Assembly (NCBI GenBank): GCA_002414125.1
Contig: DHYN01000098.1
Coordinates: forward strand, 46,127 to 60,474
Length of the DNA stretch: 14,348 bases
Source: Ruminococcus sp. UBA5129
GTDB taxonomy: Bacteria; Bacillota; Clostridia; Oscillospirales; Ruminococcaceae
Direction of reading: 5' to 3'
Shown: positions 1 to 7,914 of the stretch, one piece after another
Numbering within the stretch: the stretch's first letter is position 1
How the letters are laid out: every line of letters begins with the position of its first letter
Translations under genes and position numbers: made by a program
Notes under the pieces: generated by a model
Databases searched by the model: none
What the model saw: only the letters and a program-made list of their open reading frames with translations
Told to the model about the DNA's origin: nothing

Positions 1-8
1 GGATGAGG

Positions 9-767
9 CTAAGAGCTTCGGTACATTCTCGTCTGCACCTCGTTGAGACGCAGCTTAGGAAGCGTCACGAAAACCCTTTCTATCGGCAGGATCAGCTCCT
101 CGAGCCGTCCCTCATCGCGCGCACGCTGTATCTCCTCGAGGGTGAAGCAGTCATCGAGCGTAAAGCCTCCCGAGGAGGTTCTCACGAGCGAGGTCATTAT
201 ACCTCCGCATCCGAGAGCTTCACCAATATCGTTGATTATCGTGCGGATGTAAGTTCCCTTAGAGCAGGCGATCGAGACAACTCCCTCGCGACTCGTCTCA
301 TCGTAGCTTTCGAGCACAAGTCCGTCAACGGTTATCGCCCTTGCCGTGCGCTCGACCTCTATCCCCTGCCTTGCAAGGTCGTAGAGCCTTCTGCCGTTCA
401 CCTGAACCGCAGAATACATCGGAGGAAGCTGCATAATATCCCCGATAAAACGCGGCAGCACCTCTTCAAGCGCTTTTCGCGTGACCTCAGTCTCCGAAGA
501 TGACAGCAGCTTTCCCGTTATATCCTGAGTATCCGTAGTCATACCGAGTCTGAATCCTGCACGGTAGGACTTTGTACTGTTCGGCATAATATCGCACGCC
601 TTTGTCGCAGTACCTACGAAAACCGGAAGCACTCCCGTAGCCATAGGATCAAGCGTTCCGCCGTGACCGAGCCTTTTCATCTGCAATATTCCCCGAAGCT
701 TTGCGACAACGTCAAACGAAGTAAAGTTCTGAGGCTTATTGACACAGAGTATACCGTTCATCGGCAC
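9..767 (-). CDS. truB: tRNA pseudouridine(55) synthase TruB
   Basis: TruB converts U55 to pseudouridine in the T-loop of tRNAs. The N-terminus has the family pattern GILCVNKPQNFTSFDVV, and the catalytic motif HGGTLDPMATGVLP carries the nucleophilic Asp at residue 40, followed by the SYRAGFRLG substrate-binding stretch. The start is a GTG at 767 with AGGA eight bases upstream; an in-frame ATG at 761 is an alternative. It starts just ahead of the nrnA stop codon, so the two are translationally coupled, and it is the last gene of the rimP-nusA-infB operon inside the window. At 252 residues it is shorter than the roughly 300 usual for bacterial TruB: it stops soon after the motif LPKLRLNEVQ, where most relatives continue into a small C-terminal domain. 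Either this is a natural short form or there is a late frameshift; only 8 bases remain before the window edge, so I cannot tell. Confidence 0.93.
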   Translation of the reverse strand: MPMNGILCVNKPQNFTSFDVVAKLRGILQMKRLGHGGTLDPMATGVLPVFVGTATKACDIMPNSTKSYRAGFRLGMTTDTQDITGKLLSSSETEVTRKALEEVLPRFIGDIMQLPPMYSAVQVNGRRLYDLARQGIEVERTARAITVDGLVLESYDETSREGVVSIACSKGTYIRTIINDIGEALGCGGIMTSLVRTSSGGFTLDDCFTLEEIQRARDEGRLEELILPIERVFVTLPKLRLNEVQTRMYRSS

Positions 768-1711
768 ACAGCCTTTCCTACAGTCTCTATGAGGATGCTC
801 TTGACCTCATCTATGCTGCCCTTGAGCAGACAGCCTGCCGCTTTGGCATGACCGCCTCCGCCCAGCGTTCTGCATATCTCCGAGACGTTGACATCGCCTG
901 CCGAGCGCATTGAGATCTTGTACACCTGCGGCTCACGCTCTTTTATCATGAGACCGACCTCGACACCCTCGACCTGAAGCGGCAGTGATGCACAGCCCTC
1001 GAGGTCGTTGCTGTCAACGCCCATCTGCTCCATGATGTCCTTAGTGATGCAGATCATGGTGATCCTGTTGTCGAGGTAATACTCCATAAGCTCAATGACT
1101 CTGCACTCCATTCTGATGCGTCCGAGCGACTTAACCTCGAACATGCTTCTGTTGATCTTAGCGAAGCCGATATCGTAGTCCTCGATGATCCGAGCGGCGA
1201 TGCGGTGGCAGTTTGCTGTAGTACAGTCGTACTTGAAGCAACCCGTATCGGTAGCGATGCCCGTATAGATACAAGCGGCACAGTGCTCGCTGATCTCGGC
1301 GCCCATTTCGCGTGCAAGCTCCCAGATCAGCTCACAGGTAGCCGACGCCTCTCCGTTAAGAAGAGTCATCTCGGCATAACCTGTATTTGAGATGTGATGA
1401 TCTATGCAAAGCTGCACCCTGTCGCCGTACTTCTCACCGAGACAGCCCATGAGCTGCGTATCGGCGATGTCAACGGCAATGATCGTCTGCGGCTCAAAGT
1501 CCTCACCGCATCCGACCGATGTCATATAGTCATAGCGCGAGGGGAACGCATCACAACACTCCACCCTGCTCCTTATGCCGAAGCAACCGAGGATGTCCTT
1601 TAGCGCAAAGCCTGCACCGATGCAGTCACCGTCGGGACTCTGATGAACGATGATAACAGCATCGCGGCAGTCTTTGAGGAAATCGGCAGCTTCACTCAAA
1701 CCTAAATACAT
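758..1711 (-). CDS. nrnA: DHH-family bifunctional oligoribonuclease / pAp phosphatase NrnA
   Basis: DHH/DHHA1 phosphoesterase of the NrnA type, which degrades nanoRNAs of 2-5 nt and dephosphorylates pAp to AMP, using Mn ions in the cytoplasm. Counting from Met at 1711, the metal-binding motifs are SPDGDC (about 25-30), VDIAD (80-84) and DHH (104-106). The C-terminal DHHA1 substrate-binding motif GGGGHAKAAG is at 284-293 of 317 residues, a normal length. I chose the ATG at 1711 because GAGGTG lies a few bases upstream. An earlier in-frame ATG at 1723 overlaps the rbfA stop codon in an ATGA arrangement but has no clear ribosome binding site; it would add four residues. Position between rbfA and truB is standard in Firmicutes. 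Confidence 0.93.
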   Translation of the reverse strand: MYLGLSEAADFLKDCRDAVIIVHQSPDGDCIGAGFALKDILGCFGIRSRVECCDAFPSRYDYMTSVGCGEDFEPQTIIAVDIADTQLMGCLGEKYGDRVQLCIDHHISNTGYAEMTLLNGEASATCELIWELAREMGAEISEHCAACIYTGIATDTGCFKYDCTTANCHRIAARIIEDYDIGFAKINRSMFEVKSLGRIRMECRVIELMEYYLDNRITMICITKDIMEQMGVDSNDLEGCASLPLQVEGVEVGLMIKEREPQVYKISMRSAGDVNVSEICRTLGGGGHAKAAGCLLKGSIDEVKSILIETVGKAVCR

Positions 1712-1719
1712 ATTACACC

Positions 1720-2058
1720 TCATTCCAATTCTTTTAGCTTTCTGTTGATCTGTGCACTGTGCTCGATCGAGTCATCGGCGATGAATTTAAGCTCGGGGCA
1801 CTTTCTCATCTTGAGCCTGTGGAAGAGCTCGCGTCTGATGAAGCCGCTTCCGCTCGAAAGACCCTTGACCGATTCCTTTGCCTTATCCATTCCGCTAAAG
1901 CTTGAAACGTATATTTTGCAGTACGACATATCGCCCGAGAGCTCGGTGCGGACTATCGAGAGCATCGGGTCGATCCTCGGATCCTTGAGCTCGCGGAGTA
2001 TCGCAGTCATCTCACGTTTTATGTCCTCTGCCATTCTTCCGTTTTTAAAATTCGCCAT
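1720..2058 (-). CDS. rbfA: 30S ribosome-binding factor RbfA
   Basis: RbfA is a small KH-like protein that binds the immature 30S subunit near the 5' end of 16S rRNA and is needed for late processing and cold adaptation. The 112-residue protein has the typical N-terminal stretch RMAEDIKREMTAILRELKDPRI, the central KIYVSSF strand and the C-terminal pattern PELKFIADDSIEHSAQIN, in which family members carry the conserved L-x-F-x-x-D-x-S. The ribosome binding site AAGGAAAGG sits about five bases before the ATG. It lies 21 bases after an unrecognised acidic gene and overlaps the first possible nrnA start. It is the expected partner of infB and truB in this operon. Confidence 0.93.
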   Translation of the reverse strand: MANFKNGRMAEDIKREMTAILRELKDPRIDPMLSIVRTELSGDMSYCKIYVSSFSGMDKAKESVKGLSSGSGFIRRELFHRLKMRKCPELKFIADDSIEHSAQINRKLKELE

Positions 2059-2079
2059 ATTTTCCTTTCCTTACAAAAC

Positions 2080-2544
2080 CTATATATCTACAGTGAAGCT
2101 TTTATTTGAAGGCTTTGTCGTACCGTTATTTTCATCGGAATCGTCCTCGTCATTGAAGAATCCGTCCGAGAACTGTCCGTCCGCAAAAGCCGGAGCATCC
2201 GTCCTGTTCTCGGCGGAAAACGTTTCCTCCGCATTCTGAACCTGCTCCTGTACCGGAACATTTTCCTTCCAAACGGAAACGTCCTCACTGTCGTCGTCCT
2301 CATCGTAGAATTCATCCGCACAGCGGTCGTAGTCCGCCATAAGCTCCTCCTCGGTCACGGGACGTTCGATTCCCATAAGGTCCTCTATCTCATCCGCCTG
2401 GTCGTCGAAAGGCGTACACTGTCCGAGAATTATTTTCTTTACCGATTCAAAAAAGAATATATCTACAGGTCCGAATTCGTCCCATGCAAGAGCTTCATTG
2501 CAATACTGGAGCATATCGGCTGTACTCATTCTGTTATAGTCCAT
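2080..2544 (-). CDS. Unrecognised acidic protein in the infB-rbfA operon
   Basis: I do not recognise this protein. From the chosen start it has 154 residues. The first half (about 1-75) looks folded, with hydrophobic and aromatic positions such as ALAWDEFGPVDIFFFESVKK. The second half is very acidic and low in complexity, with runs like YDEDDDSED and FFNDEDDSDENN, probably disordered. No signal peptide, transmembrane segment or metal motif is visible. I chose the ATG at 2544 because GGCGGAGG lies eight bases upstream. The same frame is open to an ATG at 2616, 12 bases after the infB stop, which would add 24 residues but has no good ribosome binding site. It is co-oriented and sits in the gap between infB and rbfA, where these genes are normally adjacent. 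A role linked to translation or ribosome assembly would be inference only. Confidence 0.7.
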   Translation of the reverse strand: MDYNRMSTADMLQYCNEALAWDEFGPVDIFFFESVKKIILGQCTPFDDQADEIEDLMGIERPVTEEELMADYDRCADEFYDEDDDSEDVSVWKENVPVQEQVQNAEETFSAENRTDAPAFADGQFSDGFFNDEDDSDENNGTTKPSNKSFTVDI

Positions 2545-2628
2545 GAAATATACCTCCGCCGAAGCAATGTCGGTCAGATCATCCGCATCGGAGCAAATAT
2601 TCCGATACGGTGTCATGATCTGTTGTTA

Positions 2629-5250
2629 TCAGTCCTCGCGGTATTCCTCTACCGTGTAACACTCGAAAATATCGCCTTCCTTTACATCGCTGAACTTTTC
2701 GAGGCTGATACCGCACTCGTAACCGTCAGCGACCTCTTTGGCATCGTCCTTGAATCTCTTGAGTCCTGCGATCTTGTCATCGGCGATGATAATGCCGTCA
2801 CGCACAACGCGCACCTGACATCCTCTTACGACCTTGCCGCTGAGAACGTAGCTTCCTGCAACCATACCAACGCTCGAGATCTTGTATACCTGACGCACTT
2901 CAACGCGTCCGAGCTCAACATCTCTGAACTTAGGAGCGAGCATACCCTTCATAGCGGTATTGATCTCCTCGATAGCATCATAGATGATCCTGTAGAGACG
3001 GATATCAACACCGTCACGGACAGCATTTTCTGCAGCCACGGGATCGGGTCTGACGTTGAAGCCGACGATGATAGCATTTGATGCGCTTGCGAGCATAACA
3101 TCGCTTTCCTTTACCGCACCTACTGCGCCGTGGATAACTCTTACTCGTACCTCGTTGTTGGAGAGCTTTTCGAGCGACTGCTTAACAGCCTCGACCGAGC
3201 CCTGAACGTCAGCCTTTACAACGATCGGGAGCTCCTTGATCTCACCCTCGGCGATCTGGCTGAAGAGGTTATCGAGAGTAACCTTTCTGTATGCGTTGAA
3301 CTGTTCCTGTTTAGCCTCATGCTTTCTCTTTTCGACAAGCTCTCTTGCAAGACGCTCATCCTCTACAGCATTGAAGATATCGCCTGCGCTCGGGACCTCT
3401 GCGAGACCAGTGATCTCAACGGGAACAGACGGACCTGCTGACTTAACAGTTCTGCCCTTATCGTTAGTCATTACGCGGACTCTGCCGACAGCAGTGCCTG
3501 CGATCAGTACATCGCCCTGTCTGAGAGTACCGTTCTGAACGAGGAGCGTAGCAATAGGACCTCTGCCCTTATCGAGTCTTGCCTCGATAACGGTACCCTT
3601 TGCGAGACGGTCGGGGTTAGCCTTAAGCTCCTTGACCTCCGCAACGAGAAGCACATTCTCAAGAAGCTCATCAATTCCCTCGCCTGTCTTAGCCGAAACG
3701 GGAACGCAGATAACATCGCCTCCCCAATCCTCGCAGACAAGGTCGTACTTAGTAAGCTCCTCCTTGATGCGATCGGGATTTGCCCCCTCCTTATCCATCT
3801 TGTTTATCGCAACGATGAGTGAAACTCCGGCAGCCTTAGCGTGGTTGATCGACTCTACAGTCTGCGGCATGATACCGTCATCGGCAGCTACAACGAGAAT
3901 AGCGATGTCGGTGATATTCGCACCGCGCGCTCTCATCGAGGTGAAAGCCTCATGACCGGGAGTATCGAGGAAAGTGATGTCCTGACCGTTTACCTTTACC
4001 TGATAAGCGCCGATGTGCTGAGTAATGCCGCCTGCTTCCGTAGCGGTAACATGAGCGTTTCTTATCCTGTCGAGGATAGAGGTCTTACCGTGGTCAACGT
4101 GACCCATTACAACTACGACAGGGCATCTGGACTGGAGGTTTGTATCCTCATCATCGCTGTCGTCGATGAGTCGCTCCTCGATCGTTACGATGACTTCCTT
4201 TTCGACTTTAGCGCCGAGCTCCTCGGCAACGAGCGAAGCCGTATCGAAATCTATCTCCTGATTGATCGAAGCCATTACGCCGAGACCCATGAGCTTCTTG
4301 ATAACGTCCGTAGCAGTGACCTTGAGACGTGAAGCGAGCTCGCCGACCGTGATAGAATCGGGGATGAGCACCTTGAGCTGCTGCTTTCTCGCGCGCTCAA
4401 GCTCGAGGCGGCGGAGATTCTCAGCCTCAGTCTCCTTCTTGGAATACTGCTGACGAGTTCTTTGAGCCGACTTCTGGTTGATCTTCTGCTTCTTGGACGA
4501 GTAGTTGTCCTTGTGCTTGTTTGCGGGAGCGATCTGTTCGTAGCGCTCGTTATATTTATCGAGATCGACATAGCTTCCTCTTGTGTCAACGGTACGTCTC
4601 TGAGTAGCGGTCTCTGCCGTCTCGGAGCTGAAAGAAGCGTTGAATTTAGTCTTTTCGCCTCTCTCCTTAGCCTTTGGAGGCTGCTTCCTGTCATTTTTCT
4701 TCTTGTCATGCTTAGGAGCTTCCTTGACCTCGGTCTTTGGAGCAGCCTTTGACTCATTCTTTGGAGCTTCCTTGACCTCAGCCTTTGGTGCAGCTTTTGC
4801 CTCAGTCTTTGGTGCAGTCTTCGACTCAGTCTTTGGTGCAGCTTTGACCTCAGTCTTTGGTGCAGTCTTCGCCTCAGTCTTTGGTGCAGCTTTGACCTCA
4901 GTCTTTGGTGCAATCTTCGCCTCAGCTTTTGGTGCAGCCTTTGCCTCATTCTTGGGAGCTTCCTTTGCCTCAGCCTTTGGAGCCGACTTCTTAGCAGGCT
5001 TCTTTTCCGGCTTCTTTTCCGGCTCTTTCATTTCAGGCTTTGGGTCGTTCCTTGAAGCGAAATAATCATCAAAAGACTTTACCTCATGAAGCTTTGAATA
5101 ATGCTCGAGGAGCAGATTCATCTCATCCTCTGTCAGACCTGTCGATGTCTTTTTCTTTGTATCGCCATTTGCAGCGAAAAGGTCAATAAGCTCCTGCGAG
5201 GGAACGTTAAAATCCTTAGCTGCTTCACTTAACTTTACTTTTTTAGTCAT
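2629..5250 (-). CDS. infB: Translation initiation factor IF-2
   Basis: IF2 is the GTPase that brings formyl-Met-tRNA to the 30S subunit and promotes subunit joining. The 873-residue protein shows, in order: an N-terminal IF2_N-like segment (about 1-60); a K/A/P/E-rich repeat region (90-177); a basic coiled linker; a second IF2_N segment around 293-345; the G domain with GHVDHGKT (383-390), DTPGHEAF (429-436), NKMD (483-486) and SAK (519-521); then the beta-barrel and C-terminal tRNA-binding domains. The length is typical for a Gram-positive IF2 with an extended N-terminus. The ATG lies four bases after the ylxQ stop codon, with GGAGG inside the end of ylxQ about 12 bases upstream, so the genes are coupled. 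The repeat region is encoded by near-identical 24-nt units. Confidence 0.98.
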   Translation of the reverse strand: MTKKVKLSEAAKDFNVPSQELIDLFAANGDTKKKTSTGLTEDEMNLLLEHYSKLHEVKSFDDYFASRNDPKPEMKEPEKKPEKKPAKKSAPKAEAKEAPKNEAKAAPKAEAKIAPKTEVKAAPKTEAKTAPKTEVKAAPKTESKTAPKTEAKAAPKAEVKEAPKNESKAAPKTEVKEAPKHDKKKNDRKQPPKAKERGEKTKFNASFSSETAETATQRRTVDTRGSYVDLDKYNERYEQIAPANKHKDNYSSKKQKINQKSAQRTRQQYSKKETEAENLRRLELERARKQQLKVLIPDSITVGELASRLKVTATDVIKKLMGLGVMASINQEIDFDTASLVAEELGAKVEKEVIVTIEERLIDDSDDEDTNLQSRCPVVVVMGHVDHGKTSILDRIRNAHVTATEAGGITQHIGAYQVKVNGQDITFLDTPGHEAFTSMRARGANITDIAILVVAADDGIMPQTVESINHAKAAGVSLIVAINKMDKEGANPDRIKEELTKYDLVCEDWGGDVICVPVSAKTGEGIDELLENVLLVAEVKELKANPDRLAKGTVIEARLDKGRGPIATLLVQNGTLRQGDVLIAGTAVGRVRVMTNDKGRTVKSAGPSVPVEITGLAEVPSAGDIFNAVEDERLARELVEKRKHEAKQEQFNAYRKVTLDNLFSQIAEGEIKELPIVVKADVQGSVEAVKQSLEKLSNNEVRVRVIHGAVGAVKESDVMLASASNAIIVGFNVRPDPVAAENAVRDGVDIRLYRIIYDAIEEINTAMKGMLAPKFRDVELGRVEVRQVYKISSVGMVAGSYVLSGKVVRGCQVRVVRDGIIIADDKIAGLKRFKDDAKEVADGYECGISLEKFSDVKEGDIFECYTVEEYRED
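4720..4983 (-). repeat. Eleven 24-nt in-frame tandem repeats inside infB
   Basis: The DNA repeats with a 24-base period, giving eleven 8-residue units of consensus A-P-K-(T/A/N)-E-(V/A/S)-K-X, from residue 90 to 177 of IF2; a twelfth, degenerate unit (APKHDKKK) follows. Inner units such as those with APKTEVKA and APKTEAKT are almost identical in DNA, pointing to expansion by slippage or unequal crossing-over. The peptide is Lys/Glu/Ala/Pro rich and likely an extended or helical charged spacer. The array keeps the reading frame. Confidence 0.9.
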
Positions 5251-5254
5251 AGGC

Positions 5255-5605
5255 TTAAATTACCTCCGAATCAATTCTGTAGTTATTCTTTTCCGTCTCT
5301 GCGATCTTGCGGAAACCGTCCGCGAAGCCCTTGTCGCAGACGCCCAGAACGGCAGTCTGCTTGCCGAGGAAACCTCTCAGCTCCTCCTTGGTGAGACCCG
5401 TCCCGATTATCGGGACATCGTATTTTCCGCAGACAAAAGCTGTTTCCTTAAGGGATCTCTCCGATATGTCCGAAGCCGTCATAACGCACGCCGCAGCACC
5501 GTTCTTAACAGCCTCGCAGACCGTATCGAAGCCCTTGACGGTCTTTCCTGCCTTAACGCAGATCGTAAGTAGGTTAGTCGTTTTGCGTATCTGCTCTGAG
5601 TTCAT
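5255..5605 (-). CDS. ylxQ: L7Ae-family ribosomal-like protein YlxQ
   Basis: Member of the L7Ae/L30e/S12e RNA-binding family that sits between ylxR and infB in Firmicutes; members of this family bind kink-turn RNA. The 116-residue protein has the typical opening [22 protein letters not shown], then a variable-lysine strand [11 protein letters not shown] and the motif [19 protein letters not shown], matching the L7Ae fold of alternating helices and strands. Its ATG has GAGGTG seven bases upstream and lies inside the end of ylxR, overlapping it by 32 bases in another frame. It ends four bases before infB. Its precise cellular role is not established. Confidence 0.88.
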   Translation of the reverse strand: MNSEQIRKTTNLLTICVKAGKTVKGFDTVCEAVKNGAAACVMTASDISERSLKETAFVCGKYDVPIIGTGLTKEELRGFLGKQTAVLGVCDKGFADGFRKIAETEKNNYRIDSEVI

Positions 5606-5852
5606 CCGACATCACCTCGTATACACTTTCATCTATTTTACATGAGAACGACTTCTCGAAACGTCTGCCCTTCCGAGCTTTTTCAAGGCACTCCGCACAG
5701 CGGCATATATACGCGCCTCTGCCCGATCTCTTTCCCGTGAAATCAAGGCTTATCTCGCCCTCGGGCGACTTCACGACACGGATGAGCTCTTTTTTCGGCT
5801 TCATCTCTCCGCATCCGAGACACATTCTCATGGGGATCTTCTTAGGCTTCAT
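5574..5852 (-). CDS. ylxR: YlxR (DUF448) RNA-binding protein
   Basis: Small basic protein of the YlxR/DUF448 family, encoded between nusA and ylxQ in most Firmicutes; proposed to act as a nucleic-acid-binding regulator, and reported to bind RNase P RNA in one species. Family signatures are the MRMCLGCGEMKPKKELIRVV opening with a CxxC pair, the central GRGAYICRCAEC segment with further cysteines, and the basic ARKGRRFEKSF region. I chose the ATG at 5852, giving 92 residues, because GGAGG is seven bases upstream. An ATG six bases earlier (5858) lies directly against that ribosome binding site and is unlikely to be used. The start follows the nusA stop (5855-5857) after two bases. Confidence 0.9.
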   Translation of the reverse strand: MKPKKIPMRMCLGCGEMKPKKELIRVVKSPEGEISLDFTGKRSGRGAYICRCAECLEKARKGRRFEKSFSCKIDESVYEVMSDELRADTQND

Positions 5853-5854
5853 GC

Positions 5855-7126
5855 TCATTCCTCCGAAGCGCTCTCCTCTGCCGAAGCCTCATCGTCAGCA
5901 GGAGCAGCCGTCTCCTCCGTCACGATCTCGGTCTCATTCTCGGCAGCGATCATCTCCTCTGCCTCAGCAAAAGCATCCTCGTCAGCAACGGGAGGCTTTT
6001 CGGGAACTACGAAATCGGGACTGAGCTCGGGAGCTTCATCTCCCGTGAGCGTATCGAACTGAGGTTTGATGTCGATCTTGTAACCCGTGAGCTTGGCGGC
6101 GAGCTTAGCATTCTGACCCTTGTTTCCGATAGCGAGCGAAAGCTCCTTGTTGGGAACGATAACTGTGCAGGTCTTTTCCTCGTATGAGGTTATGACAGTC
6201 TTTATAACGGAAGCAGGAGCGAGAGCTCTTGCAACGAATTCCTCGGGAGATTCGCTGTAGGGGATGATGTCGATCTTCTCGCCGTTCAGCTCCTCCACAA
6301 CAGCCGTGATCCTCGATCTCTTTGCACCGATACAAGCGCCTACCGCATCGACGTTTTCATCCTTTGACCATACAGCGATCTTCGTTCTCGAGCCTGCCTC
6401 ACGAGAGATGGACTTTACCTCAACAGTGCCGTCATAGATCTCGGGAACTTCGATCTCAAACAATCTCTTCACGAGATCCTTATGTGTACGGGAAATCTTA
6501 ACGATAGGCTTTTTGTTCTTGTTGGTGATACCTGTGATATACACCTTTACTGACCTGCCCTCTTCAAGCTCCTCGCCGGGGATCTGTTCGTTTCTGAAAA
6601 GATACAGCTCAGTGCCGTCATAAATAACAGTTGCAGTACCTCTGCCGGGCTCGACCTGTGAGATCTTGGCAGTAATGCACTCATGCTCCTTCGACTCAAA
6701 ACGAGCGAGCATCTGATCGCGGTTGATCTCGCGGAGGTCTCCCTTGATCGACTGCTTAGCCGAAAGAGCAGCCATTCTTCCGAACTTGGAAATGTCGATC
6801 TTCTTTAAGATACGACCGCCGACATAGGCATTCGGATCGATAGTCTTAGCTACGTCGATGTTGATCTCGTTGTCATCAATAGGCTCATCGTCGATGATCT
6901 CCTGATCGATGTACATCTCGAACTTCTTTGAAGCAGGGTCGATCTCGACGCGGATATTGTCCTCACTGTGGGGATAAGCCTTTCTTGCAGCCTTGAGCAT
7001 AGCCGACTTGATCTTTTCGATAAGAAGCTCTGTTTCAACGCTGTTTTCCTCGCCCAGTAAAGCGAGAGCCTCAAAGAAGCTGCTGTTTCCGATGTCGGAA
7101 GCTGTTTCCTTTTTTCTTTTTGCCAT
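5855..7126 (-). CDS. nusA: Transcription termination/antitermination protein NusA
   Basis: NusA binds RNA polymerase and nascent RNA and modulates pausing, intrinsic termination and antitermination. The 423-residue protein shows an N-terminal polymerase-binding domain (about 1-125, with FFEALALLGEENSV and AARKAYPHSEDNI), an S1 domain (about 135-205, ending near KPIVKISRTHKDLVKRLFE), KH1 with VGACIGAKRSRI and KH2 with LAIGNKGQNAKLAAKLTGY. It ends in a long acidic Ala/Glu tail and lacks the C-terminal repeats of E. coli NusA, as is usual in Firmicutes. I chose the ATG at 7126 because GGAGG is 11 bases upstream; an in-frame TTG at 7144 overlaps that ribosome binding site. It lies 23 bases after rimP. 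A leader hairpin upstream of rimP could allow NusA to control its own operon. Confidence 0.97.
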   Translation of the reverse strand: MAKRKKETASDIGNSSFFEALALLGEENSVETELLIEKIKSAMLKAARKAYPHSEDNIRVEIDPASKKFEMYIDQEIIDDEPIDDNEINIDVAKTIDPNAYVGGRILKKIDISKFGRMAALSAKQSIKGDLREINRDQMLARFESKEHECITAKISQVEPGRGTATVIYDGTELYLFRNEQIPGEELEEGRSVKVYITGITNKNKKPIVKISRTHKDLVKRLFEIEVPEIYDGTVEVKSISREAGSRTKIAVWSKDENVDAVGACIGAKRSRITAVVEELNGEKIDIIPYSESPEEFVARALAPASVIKTVITSYEEKTCTVIVPNKELSLAIGNKGQNAKLAAKLTGYKIDIKPQFDTLTGDEAPELSPDFVVPEKPPVADEDAFAEAEEMIAAENETEIVTEETAAPADDEASAEESASEE

Positions 7127-7149
7127 TTCTGTTAATTCCTCCAAACCAA

Positions 7150-7626
7150 TTATTCAAAATCCATATAAAGCTTAACATATGATATGTCCGAAAGGGAGAA
7201 TGTCCTCTCCGATCCGTCCTCGTGAGCAACAGTAACGCCCTCCTTACCGGCGCTGCGAAGGATGCCGACAATATCCTTTTCGCCGTCCGAAGCTCTGATA
7301 AGATGAACCCGCACCTCATCGCCGATACAGACCTCAAAGTGTTCCTCCTTGACCAGCTCACGTTCAAGACCTGCCGAACCGACTTCGAGCATATAGCTCT
7401 GAGAGATCGGGTCAGCCTCATCGAGCGCCTCGCTTATCGGGCGTGTAGCTATCTCGCAGTCATTGATAGTGATACCCTCATCGCAGTCGATAAAGACTCT
7501 AAGATACCACATCGCACCCTCCTTGACGTAGCACACGTCCCACAGGAAATAGCCCAGATCGTCAGTGATAGGCTTAACGAGATCATAGACGCGCTGCTCG
7601 GTGCTTCCGAATTTTTTGAATTTCAT
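7150..7626 (-). CDS. rimP: Ribosome maturation factor RimP
   Basis: RimP assists assembly of the 30S subunit. The protein has a RimP N-terminal domain with the typical pattern VYDLVKPITDDLGYFLWDVCYVKEG, then YLRVFID and ITINDCEIATRPISEALDE, then SYMLEVGSAGLERELVKEEHF, which is the most conserved part of the family, and a C-terminal SH3-like domain. I take the ATG at 7626, giving 158 residues, because it begins at the family's usual position and AAAGGAG lies upstream, although the spacing of 13 bases is long. An ATG at 7656 in the same frame would add ten residues (with CC and no ribosome binding site) and is less likely. It is the first gene of the operon, 150 bases from the proposed transcription start. 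Confidence 0.93.
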   Translation of the reverse strand: MKFKKFGSTEQRVYDLVKPITDDLGYFLWDVCYVKEGAMWYLRVFIDCDEGITINDCEIATRPISEALDEADPISQSYMLEVGSAGLERELVKEEHFEVCIGDEVRVHLIRASDGEKDIVGILRSAGKEGVTVAHEDGSERTFSLSDISYVKLYMDFE

Positions 7627-7730
7627 TTTACCGCAGCAACTCCTTTCGGTTATCATATTCGGACGCGCTGCATCAAGTTCGCAAGCACATCCTATAATAG
7701 TCCATATATGAAATATCCCATATATAAAGT

Positions 7731-7754
7731 AAAGACCGGAGGTTTCCGGTCTTT
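7731..7754 (-). promoter_or_regulatory. Leader hairpin of the rimP-nusA operon (candidate attenuator)
   Basis: A perfect 10-bp inverted repeat (AAAGACCGGA, 4-base loop, TCCGGTCTTT) lies about 17 bases after the proposed transcription start and over 100 bases before rimP. On the minus strand it is followed by an interrupted U-run (UUU-AC-UUU-AUAU). This shape fits a weak, factor-assisted terminator. In Bacillus subtilis the nusA operon is known to be autoregulated by NusA-dependent termination in its leader; the link here is inference. Confidence 0.55.
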
Positions 7755-7777
7755 AGCTTAAACTATCATCATTTAAT

Positions 7778-7807
7778 ATTATACCACTATTATATTATAA
7801 AAGTCAA
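7778..7807 (-). promoter_or_regulatory. Sigma-A promoter of the rimP-nusA-infB operon
   Basis: On the minus strand TTGACT (7802-7807) and TATAAT (7778-7783) are separated by 18 bases in an AT-rich setting. Transcription would start near 7771, just before the leader hairpin. It lies downstream of the thiT terminator, so the two units are cleanly separated. Confidence 0.75.
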
Positions 7808-7840
7808 GGGTTTTTCCAAATTTTTTTCCGTTATCCTGAC

Positions 7841-7889
7841 AAAAATAAAAAACAAAGCTCAAGGCGATCGCCGAGCAATAGCCTTGAGC
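7841..7889 (-). terminator. Intrinsic terminator after thiT
   Basis: On the minus strand a 9-bp stem GCTCAAGGC/GCCTTGAGC (7881-7889 with 7857-7865) closes a 15-base loop and is followed by a T-rich run (TTTGTTTTTTATTTTT). It starts 26 bases after the thiT stop codon and ends the patatin-thiT unit. Confidence 0.88.
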
Positions 7890-7914
7890 GCCGATATGAC
7901 GGGGTTTTATCGGT

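Noticed and set aside
4720..4983. Regular repeats as a possible CRISPR array
   Set aside because: The 24-base units are directly adjacent without spacers and are in frame within infB.
4275..5065. Open frames on both strands over the infB repeat region, one Arg/Leu-rich and one Phe/Gly/Ala-rich
   Set aside because: They are frame shadows of the 24-nt repeats in infB; their repetitive composition comes from the repeat DNA.
7657..7660. Earlier rimP start at 7656
   Set aside because: No ribosome binding site precedes it; the added ten residues (with a Cys pair) lie before the family's usual beginning. The ATG at 7626 is preferred.
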